Program-made: the position numbers and the translations under genes | Shown here: positions 55,313-64,000 of the stretch, one piece after another | Layout: the number at the start of each line of letters is the position of its first letter | How positions within the stretch are numbered: position 1 is the stretch's first letter | Notes under the pieces: model-generated | Databases searched by the model: none | What the model was told of the DNA's origin: nothing | What the model saw: only the letters and a program-made list of their open reading frames with translations | Assembly: GCA_035236585.1 (NCBI GenBank) | Contig: CP141136.1 | Span: 30,224,449-30,288,448 of the forward strand | DNA length: 64,000 bases | Source: Warburgia ugandensis | Lineage: Eukaryota; Streptophyta; Magnoliopsida; Canellales; Canellaceae | Reading direction: 5' to 3'

Positions 55313-56424
55313 CATTTATCATATGTACGCTGAATTAAGTCATGCTAAACAAGTCATATACTTATACTTAAAACATGCATTCTCAAAACAATCATGGCTC
55401 TTTTAAAAAGTTTAGTAGCGATAGAGCACCTACCTGAAAGTCTCCTGAGTCTCATTTATAAACTCCTGGGTATGAATGGATATAAGGAGTCCTTATTAAT
55501 TTCAATCCATCTAGTCATTAGATCGCTAGCTCTGCCTATTGGGTCCAAGGTCCTTGCCTAATTCATTTGTCAGGCTAGATCCTATGGTGTGGATCTACTT
55601 TCCAATAGTTAGACTCTGTAATTTATCCTCTAATCCTAACTTTAAAGTCTCATTAGGTCCACGTGCCCCAGTTCTTAGGACACCCGTGTATCCTAGTTGA
55701 ACCGCAACCACCTTACGTGCGTGTGCGCCTAAAGGCTGTGCCAGGAACCGAGTTTTGCATGCGCACATGCATGCTCAAGTGACGCGCTATGATGCGCATC
55801 ATTGCACAGATGCACCTTTGGTGTAGCATGGCGCGTCTCAGCTCCCAGGGCATCTCGTGCATCCTGGTCGAGCTAGGACCCATGCCCCATGTTGCGCGCG
55901 CACCTGAAGGCCGCACTTGGGACAGTGTACGCACTGTCGTACACCTGGAACCCGTCCCAGGGACCTAGTCCCAGGTGCACGTACAGCATGACGTCCCTGG
56001 GATGCCTGGTTCGTGCAGGGTCGGCCCAAGACGACTTGGAACTTTCTTCGGCCAGGAACCTAGCTGGAAAATGGCTGGAAATGCTAGATCCAGTATGGAT
56101 CTAGCCTGAGGGGAGGAAAGAAAACGAAAAAAGGAAAGAACAATGTCTTACCTGGTAGCCTGGGGAGTGCCCATCGCCGATGGTAGAGCCTATTCTGGTT
56201 CTGAAACCTTTGTTGCCGGAAAAATTTGATGAAGGTGGAAACCTCGTTGCCAGTATTGGAAAGAAGAGAGGGTTATGGGGAAAATGGCAATGGCCGGCAT
56301 GACTTGGGCCTGGCCGTTGCCGAAAAATGCAGAGGGAAGACTGGTTTGAGACGGGTTTCCGATTTGCCGGAAACCCCAGTCTCAACATGCCGAAAATCTC
56401 ATGTTTTTGAGAGGGGAGATGGGG

Positions 56425-56433
56425 CTTTTTATA
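56425..56433 (-). promoter_or_regulatory. TATA box of the solo LTR
   Basis: TATAAAAAG on the minus strand, within GGGCTATAAAAAGCCCC, about 380 bp into the LTR. It fits the U3 promoter position of a long plant LTR and would drive minus-strand transcription. Confidence 0.6.
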
Positions 56434-56999
56434 GCCCTGCTATGGTGGTGCTGCCAATGGTGGTGCCGCCCTTGGAGGTGGCAGAATCCTTTAGAAACGG
56501 GGTTTCTGGAGGCGTCTAGAGGTTGAAGATGACAGGGGGTGCCGTTATCAAAACGACCCCTGCATTTTTTGTTTTTTCGTTTTTCTGTTTAAATTCCAGA
56601 ACTACCCATGATCTTTAAACGGTCGTAACTTCTTCATACAAAGTCTGTTTTGGGTGATTTTTGAGGCATTGGATTTCATTTTTCGAGTAGAATCTAATGG
56701 TACCAAGTTTCCTCACAAATTCCTTAGTTTACTATTTTAAATGAAGTAAAACATTTAACATAGTTTATGTCCTATAGACTGTCCTAAATAGTGTAAATTG
56801 CTCGGGCATTACAGGAATAGATAATACTTTTTAGTTGGTGCTTGTGAAGTTTTCCTCTTTCATGTCTGTGAATTATTTATATTGAATGTAGAATGTGTTG
56901 GAAGTATGCATGAATAATTTTGTGAAGAAGGTATGGATGAATATTGTAATAGTAGGAAGATTGTCATATACTAACAGTAAGTTTCTGTAGTTTTTTTTG

Positions 57000-57330
57000 A
57001 GAATATGGGCTTGTTATAGATATTTATTAAAAACCGTCTTTAAAAGAAACTTTTAAAAGGTTTCAAAAATAGTCTTGAAAATTATTTTAAGACAATTTAG
57101 TAATGGGAACATATCTCTAGTAACATAAAAGGTTTCAAAAAATAGTCTTGAAAATTTTTAAAAGGTTTCAAAAATAGTCTTGAAATTTTTTTTAAGACAA
57201 TTTAGGAAACTGTCATATTTTTCAACTTCTTTTCTAAGGTTCGATAAAAAATGATTTTGAAACTATCTTAGATATATGTTTTCAACCGTCTCAAAAACCC
57301 TGCAATTTAGTAATGGGAACATATATATAG
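57000..57330. repeat. CACTA 3' subterminal repeat region
   Basis: Repeated AAAGGTTTCAAAAATAGTCT and CTTTTAAAAGG-type inverted words, with two copies of CAATTTAGTAATGGGAACAT (about 57097 and 57303). It ends the plus-strand CACTA on the side opposite to the array at 43490. A clear TAGTG terminus was not identified. Confidence 0.55.
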
Positions 57331-58487
57331 TAAAATAAGTTTCACTGATGTTCCATCCATTTTACTAGATTGTTCTCCTAGTGCTACCATCTCTTTTACT
57401 AAAACTTTGTTAGATGAATCATAACAAACCTAAAGAGGATCCTCTTACAATATCATAAACTTATAATTGGGCTTTATGTGAATTATGGAATGCAACTTTT
57501 AGTATTTAGGAAATTGCAAAAGGTCTCTTCTTTTATAAGAAAGAAAATATAACATTCATCTTACAAGCACTCTCTTAGATACTATAGGCCACACATTTCT
57601 TCTCTTTTGAATAAATACAACCATTACAATTCTATAATCTATAAACCAACAGGTAGCAAAAATACTATGAAAGCAAGTCATAATACTAAATTGTGTCCAT
57701 TGGGAGGGCTGGGTTCACTGATATATGAGTTTTAAAGGATCATAATTAATTGATGTATGAAACTTTTGTGGTAGAGCCTACAAAAGATGAGGCCATATGA
57801 ATCATCAAATGTTGCATCCCACATGCACTTTTATATTTAAATCTTTGAATTTTCATGTACAAGTGCCAAATAATTTCACAAGTTGATAGTAAAATACCAT
57901 TTAAAACAAATAGATTTGCTCAAAGGTCCTTATTCTAAATTACCTTTGCTAATAGGCCATTAAGAATCATTAAATGTGTAATAAATTTAGATTATAAAAA
58001 CCATTAGGGGTTTCATATATGCTCTTAACAACTATTTGACCCCGCCCCCCATTCAATAGTCGCTTTAGGTTTTAACAACTAAACCACTGGGGGTTTAATC
58101 TATCTAGTTTTTGTTGTTCTAAATGTTTAACAAGTCTCTTTCAATTCCCATGGCTAGCAAGTTAAATCCAATGGGTATGTGATATTGAAGACCATATTGA
58201 ACCTTCTTTTGAAAATTCTAAAATAGAAATAGAGAAATCTGAACATGAAATCATTAAGCTTAGGTTCATGTGCTAATACATTATATTTATATTAATTGTA
58301 AAATCTTTCTCTACTTCTTTGTACAAGATTTATATAGTGAAAGAGAGTTCTTTGTCTTCTAAAATCTTCCTTTTGGTAGTTACACTCTAACATTTTGTAA
58401 AAGGAAGAGCTTTTACAAGTGTGTCATCCCTTGCTTTTGTGCCAGTATAGTGTTAACTAGTAGTTATAAAACAAACTTATTCAAAAG
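57331..58487. other. AT-rich spacer, nothing recognised
   Basis: No coding or RNA feature and no repeat with a partner in this window was found. Confidence 0.5.
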
Positions 58488-59640
58488 TACTTGGATTTCC
58501 TTCTTCTTGTTTATGTTTATGTGTGTGTGCGCGCGTGCGTGCATAGAATGCATGAATCAATGTTGGATTTTGTAAAAAATCAATGTCATTGTAAGTAGAT
58601 ATTCTAAAGTAAAAAAGAATATATATATATACAATTTTAAAGTAAAAAACCAACTTTAAAATTAGTTTTCAAATTCAAAAATAAAAAATAACTTTAGAAA
58701 AAGTTTTTCAAGTCATTTCTTTATTCGAATTTAAAAACCATTTTTTAAAGTCATTTTCTAAAAATGACTTTAAAAATTGTTATGAAGTAGTTTTCCAAAA
58801 ACAACATTAAAAATCATTTTTTAAAGTCATCTTTCAAAAACTGACTTTGAAAAGTATTTTTAAAGTCATTTTTAAAAAGAAAAACCAATTTTAAAAGTCA
58901 TTTTTCCTTTTTAAAAATGCCGAAGTCATTTTTTCCTATACCTATTGATGTTCTTCATCTTATAGGGGAAATGACAATCTCCTCCTCTAGTTCTTCTATG
59001 TCTCTATGTCCTATTCCCCTCTTGTCTTCCATTTTGGAGATTTTGAATATTTGTCTCATGACAAACATGGTAAGAATGCTAAACCCTCTTGTTGTCATCC
59101 ATAATTTTTCTTGTTAATAACTTTCTATTTGTAAGTTGTAAATGAAGTTGGGTTTTGTTACTACAGATGATGGGGTTAAGATCTTGATTAGATCATCAAC
59201 ATTCTAGCAAAAATCGTATGATTTCATTGCAAGAGCCAATTGCTTCTCAATGTAACCCTCAATATTAGAGAAAGGGAGAACCTTCCACATGGTTTGTAGT
59301 TCACATCCAACATTATGGTAGCTATTTGATTGTGTCCTATCTTGTATTAATAAGATGTAATCATATGTAACATTTGATATATGTAATATAAGGATGATAA
59401 TGAGGAGTTATTAAAAAAATACTAGATTTCCTTATTATTCTTGTGTTTGTTTATGTGTGTGTGTGTGTGTGCACAAAATGCATGAATCAATGCTAAATTT
59501 TATGAAAAAATAGTATCATTGTAAGTAAGAGATTGTAAAGTAAATATATATAATTTTAAAGTAAAAACTTGAATTTATATTAAAATAATTTTCAAGGAAA
59601 AAAAAAAAGACTTTATAAAAAGTTTTTAAAGTCATTTTTT
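58488..59640. repeat. Direct duplication with CACTA-like subterminal motifs
   Basis: 58488-58680 (ending in a GT/GC array, AATGCATGAATCAATG and TAAAGTAAAAAACC) recurs at about 59420-59590 with many changes. The first copy is followed by a 300-bp array of AAAGTCATTTTTAAAAA and AAAATGACTTTAAAAA inverted words (58640-58920). The second is followed by a shorter version. This may be the end of a further CACTA element that continues rightwards. Confidence 0.6.
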
Positions 59641-59800
59641 CAAACTTTTAATACATTCATCCCACCATTTACCTTTCCATCTTTGTCATCTATAGTTGCC
59701 TGCAGAATCTCTTCGTCAACCGGTGCTGTGCCCCATTAGAAAATTCATGCTTCTTTGCCTACATAAGGTATGTCCTCCCTATGTACCTCCATCTCTTTCT

Positions 59801-59845
59801 TTGCCTTGTGCAGTTGCCGGCTAGTCCTGACCAACCATGTGCATC

Positions 59846-59935
<90 letters not shown>

Positions 59936-60255
59936 GATGCATAGTCACTCGCTGGACTTGATCAAAAGTACACACACCCCATTCCCCTCGCTCTCTCTCT
60001 CTCTGCCATGTGTAGTCATTGACTAGCCCCAACCAACTGTGCATCCTATCCCCCCCCCTCTCTCTCCCTCTTGCATGGTAGCTAGCTGGCCCTGATTGAC
60101 AGTGTTCATCCATTCCCCTCCCTCACTCTTTCCTTCTCTCTATCTCTATCTCTCTCTGTCCTATGTAGTTGCTAGCCGGTCCCTACTGACTGCGCATCCA
60201 CTCCCCCTCCCTCTCCCTCTCTCTCTTTCTCTAGGTCTTTGGTTGGCCGTGCGCA
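59801..60255. repeat. Minisatellite of six units with embedded CT tracts
   Basis: The core, best seen as TGTAGTTGCTAGCCGGTCCC then TACTGACTGCGCATCCA near 60165, recurs at about 59803, 59938, 60008, 60077, 60163 and, weakly, 60236. Each copy is followed by CCCC and a CT-rich spacer of 15-40 bp. In the first unit the spacer has grown to about 90 bp of pure CT (59850-59934). Frames here are read-through of the repeat. Confidence 0.75.
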
Positions 60256-60562
60256 TGAACTCCTCCTCCCTTATTTTTGTCTCATATGGTCTTGGTTTGT
60301 CATGTTGTTTTTACTTTGATCAATCTCACAAACAATGTTTGAAATGATTCTTTACATATGTTATATTGTTTTAACTTTGTTATTTGTTTTTGTGATTCTT
60401 GTAATGGAAGTTGTTGAATAGTTAGAAGGTGCATGGATTGATTATGCATGAAAGCTAAATGGATGATGCATGCTCTACCCAAATACCAACATGTGTGTAG
60501 TTCTAAACTAATATTAGAATGGATGCAAAGAAATATAGAAAGTCTAACTAAGCTAAACATGA

Positions 60563-61741
60563 GATTAAAAATAGAAAGTAGCATGCTTATAATTTAGAGA
60601 AGTGCTAAATCTAAGAATTGATCAAGCATCTAGTTCCTAAAGTGGTCTTAAGATGTATGTAAATAAAGATGGAAAGTTAACAAAAGGTTTAAAAGAAATA
60701 ATCTAATATCTATGTGTGAGATTCTAAAATTAGAAAGAAGCATACTTCTAAATCAACAAAGTTCTAAAACAAGGAAAAGTAAAATGATGATGATATTTTA
60801 TAATAGCTAGGAAAATGATCTATGATGCTTATTATGCTGAAACAAAAGTGTAGAATGCAAGTGGACCTAAAATTAGAAACTATCTAAAAATGGAAACTAC
60901 CATGAAAGTTACAAAAGTGCTAAACATACTAAATGATGAATGAAGACTAAATTATGGACTAAGTGTATGATGCATGAAAGAACTAATTAAACATGCAAAA
61001 GCTTCTCATGCTTTGGTTAAGCTATTAATTAGTTGCCAGATGGCTCAATTTTATTACATTGTTTAGAGAAAGAAGTTAGATTCATGGAATTTTATTATTG
61101 AATGGAATTTCTATCTTGAATTGGAAAGGAGCATGTTAATAATGGCTTATACCTAAAATTAAAAATAGAAAGCACCATGCTTCTAATTTTGGAAAGTACT
61201 AAATCTAAGAATCAGTCATGCATTTAGTTCCTAAAGTGGTCCTAAGATGTATGTAAAGAAATATGCAAAGTTAACAAAAGCTTTAAAAAGAAAGAATGTA
61301 AGATCTATATGTGAGATTCTAAAATTAGAAAGTATCATACTTCTAAAATAGGAAAGCAAAAGTAAAATGATGATGACTTTCTAGACTACGACAATGATTT
61401 ATGATGCTTACTATGCTAGAACCAAAGTGTAGAATGCATGCAAACGTAAAATTAGAATATATCTAAAAATAGAAACTACCATGCAAGCTAGGAAAGTGCT
61501 AAACATACAAAACTAAATGATGAACGGATACTAATCTATGGTCTAAGTATATGATTCTTGAAAGAACTAATTAAACATGCAAAAGCTTCTTGTGCTTTCT
61601 TTAAGCTATTAATTAAGTGTCAGGTGGTTCAATGCTATCATATTTTGTAAAGAAAGAAGTTAGATCCATAGAATTTTCTTATTGAATGGAATTTTCATCT
61701 TAAATTGAAATGGAGCATGTTAATAATGCCTTATACTTGTC
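60563..61741. repeat. Tandem segmental duplication, about 593-bp period
   Basis: Copy 1 (60563-61156) and copy 2 (61158-61741) align throughout. For example AGTTCCTAAAGTGGTC starts at 60632 and 61225, and CATGCAAAAGCTTCT occurs in both. Differences are scattered, so the duplication is not recent. It is rich in CTAAAATTAGAAA words and has no coding frame. Confidence 0.85.
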
Positions 61742-62984
61742 TATTTACTTTAAGCTATATATCTTATTATAGGTGGTCTTAACAAAATCCTTAGAGGTTT
61801 AAGATATTTTTAGAGGATTTGCTGAGTTTTGTCTCTAGTTTCTGTTACCAATTATTTTAATCATGCCCATGATTTTTCTTTAAGGTTTTAGGATATTGGA
61901 ACACATCTTTATCATGAATCATTTGGAGCTTATTTTTTATTCATTTGTATTGAAGAGATAAGGTCACTAATTTTTCATTTTGTTGCATGCTTTTACATTA
62001 TATGCATAAATATTTTACATAACTAAATACATAGGTAATTTATTTAAATATATATACTCTATTTCTATTAGATTATAAAATAAAAGTGAATAGTTGATGC
62101 CTATGTTATGGTTTCCATTTAAATAGCACTGTAAATTCATTGGTTAATGCCACCTTTGTACTCAAAAAAGCAAGTTTCTTTTGTTTTGATCTACTTTTTG
62201 TTTTCTTTAAATGTATTATTGATTTCATTGCTTTAATATCATAATGTTCTTACTTTCCATAAAGATAGAACATATACAACTTCAAAATGAAGAATATGAA
62301 CAATATTAAGAGCATGAACAAGAGGCCAACCTCAGCAACACTCAAAATAAAAAGGGTAGAGGGCAAATAACAATGGAAAAGTTTATCAAGAAAAATTCAA
62401 AGTGAATTGAAGAAACTATCCAATACAATAATAGGGAGTAAGAAATAGGTAAGAGTGTATTGATTGTTTTTTGCAAGTGCACTGGCTATTATAGTATAGC
62501 TTGTACAAGTATAGGTCAATCCCATAGGGACTTGACTTAAAGAAAATTGAGTTTAAATAAAAGTTAAATTGTCACAAATTAATAAAAATTACCAAAATTA
62601 AATAACAATGAACTAGAAACTCAAATATATTGAATTAATAAAAAGTATATAATTTCAAATTCAAAAGACAAATTTAAACAAAATATCAATTAAAATTCAC
62701 TTCCCTAACTTGATCATAGTAAGATTCTTCAATTTTGGCCACATTCAAGTTGATAGGGTTGGATTATATAGATCTTTCAAAAATCTGATGATGTAGATCA
62801 ATTTATGAAATCAAGATTAGATGGCTTAAATTGATTTTCTAGATTGTAGATGAAAGATTATATTTGCTAGATTAACTAGAAAGTGTACTAAGGTGAAGAT
62901 TTGATAATTAATTGAAATTTTGGAAAAAAAAATTAACTTGGTATTGTTAGTTAAAGCTAAACCTGAACTATTAAACAATTCAAA
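61742..62984. other. AT-rich spacer with possible retroelement leader
   Basis: The stretch at about 62474-62540 (GCAAGTGCACTGGC ... CAATCCCATAGGGACTTGAC) resembles a sequence often found in the untranslated part of plant LTR retrotransposons. No coding domain was seen. Confidence 0.4.
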
Positions 62985-63237
62985 CTTTTGAAGTCTAAAC
63001 AATAAGCTCTTAATTATTTTCATATACCTAAACCATTAAACAATTCAAGACTTTATATCTGCATATAAAGTCTTGAATGACGATCAAAATAGGGGACTTA
63101 TCTAATAGATAAATGATAGATGTGAATTTTCTAGCCATACGTTACTTTGAACTAGAGAGAACAACATCCACATTCAACCAATTAACACAATTAAGTGTCA
63201 TGTAACAAATGCTAATGTTAGACATCATGCTTTCATT
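62985..63237. repeat. Dispersed repeat, inverted partner of 29093-29325
   Basis: Reverse complement of the block at 29093-29325. It carries the perfect hairpin ATTCAAGACTTTATAT-CTGC-ATATAAAGTCTTGAAT at 63043-63078. Confidence 0.85.
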
Positions 63238-64000
63238 AATACTAATGTTTTCACCAAAATACTAATGCTATCCAACTTTTATCTACATGCTTATAAAACA
63301 TTTATGTATTTATATGTTATATATTTAGTGTTACTTTCTCATAAGTTATTTAGTTTATATGTATTTATGCCAAAATTTCATAAATAATGATTTAAATTCT
63401 AAATCAATCTTGGAAAGTTATTGTTGAAAGTTAATTTTCTTAAGCATAAGAACTATAAGAAAGGTTAATAGTGTCCTCAACCTAAATCAAGTAAAAATCT
63501 TGAAATAAAAGAATGTAAGAGGAGATGAGTTAGAAACTAAGTCTAAACTAATGCACTTAAAGTCAATACTCATTCACCTTGGTTTATATATCTAGTTTAA
63601 TGGTACCTCATTCCATATGTATGATTTTATAACTTACTATGCTTATATGGGATAATCCATTGTAATTGCATAAGCTAGATTGTCCAAGCCTTAGAATTGA
63701 AGGAAACAATAGTGATGAGCTAGAGCAACCTCAATGATTTACCCAGTACGATGCTCTCTTCTATGCAATATTTCTGTTGCCTTACACTCATATACTAAGA
63801 AATGAGTAGCGTAATACTGACCAATTAAATTATTTAGTTGAAGAGAGCACTTGAGTTGTTGAGGGGGAAAATTAAAATATAACAACTAATATATATATAT
63901 ATATATATATAAACTAAATATGGTTAAGAGTTACTCAAAATTTTATTATTGTGTTATTTTTATTTTCTTTTATTTTATGTATGAATGATTGTTTAATAGT
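63238..64000. other. AT-rich right edge, nothing recognised
   Basis: Non-coding as far as can be seen. A (TA)n tract lies at about 63887-63911. Confidence 0.5.

Larger units (their letters stand above)
54067..56813 (-). mobile_element. Solo LTR of a retrotransposon, 2747 bp
   Basis: On the minus strand the element begins TGTAATGCCCGAGC and ends GGGTCATCACA, the TG...CA ends of an LTR. It is flanked by a perfect 5-bp target duplication GGAAT (54062-54066 and 56814-56818). It is visibly richer in GC than the DNA around it. It has a TATA box at 56425-56433 but no pol frames, no primer-binding site and no second LTR, as expected after LTR-LTR recombination. The TGTAATGCCCG start is common among plant Ty3/gypsy LTRs, so that class is likely. 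Frames in it, such as 56101-56388 (-), are not genes. Confidence 0.87.
53618..57000. repeat. Tandem duplication interrupted by a solo LTR
   Basis: Unit 1 begins GTAGGTATTTACTTTATAAG (53618) and includes GATAATACTTTTTAGTTAGTG. Unit 2 begins GTAGGTATATACTTTATAAG (about 53985) and is cut by the LTR at 54067. It resumes at 56814 with ATAGATAATACTTTTTAGTTG. The first unit also contains a (GT)n array at 53868-53940 that adds to its length. Confidence 0.8.

Noticed and set aside
54700..56519. Many overlapping frames of 60-139 codons
   Set aside because: They lie in the higher-GC solo LTR, on both strands and in several frames, with no motif; GC content lowers stop frequency there.

Overview
The window is AT-rich nuclear DNA of a flowering plant, most likely a eudicot. 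The evidence is genes with plant-type GT-AG introns, a plant cysteine oxidase, an Au-type SINE, plant Ty1/copia, Ty3/gypsy, TRIM and CACTA (En/Spm) elements, and very long (GA/CT)n arrays. Species cannot be named from the sequence. No bacterial, organellar or CRISPR features were seen.

Only two host protein genes can be supported, both in the left third. (1) The last two visible exons of a plus-strand WD40-repeat protein (3857-7071). Its earlier exons are not in the window, so positions 1-3856 are probably one long intron packed with transposon debris: copia fragments in both orientations, a truncated Au SINE and a TRIM-like mini-retroelement. (2) A complete five-exon plant cysteine oxidase (PCO) gene on the minus strand (22819 down to 18423). 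It encodes an oxygen-sensing thiol dioxygenase of the N-degron pathway; all three iron-binding histidines are present and every exon junction keeps frame. Intron 2 carries an Au SINE with target-site duplication. Intron 1 carries a splice-ready, in-frame alternative terminal exon. A 5'-truncated LINE tail with an RNase H domain lies between the genes (8773-9410), followed by about 9 kb with no gene.

From about 24 kb to the right edge the window is a nested transposon landscape. A minus-strand CACTA remnant (ORF2 plus Ulp1-like C48 peptidase, 27.2-28.8 kb) is flanked by AT-rich inverted subterminal repeats at 26.0-26.5 kb and possibly 33.4-33.6 kb, with a decayed Ty3/gypsy pol (30.6-33.2 kb) between. 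A second, plus-strand CACTA runs from subterminal repeats at 43.5 kb through a decayed TNP2 transposase (44.3-46.3 kb), ORF2 pieces (47.5-48.1 and 50.6-52.4 kb) and an Ulp1 domain split by a (CA)n array (52.3-53.2 kb) to subterminal repeats near 57.3 kb. A 2.75-kb solo LTR with perfect 5-bp target duplication (54067-56813) has landed in its tandem-repeated 3' part. The rest (34-43 kb and 57.5-64 kb) is degenerate minisatellites, segmental tandem duplications, polypyrimidine DNA and microsatellites, with no recognisable gene.

No wholly new biological system is evident. The most unusual items are the PCO alternative exon, a minisatellite of six units with CT tracts embedded at 59.8-60.25 kb, a decayed minisatellite at 33.9-34.7 kb, and a perfectly conserved 36-nt hairpin in two inverted copies 34 kb apart.
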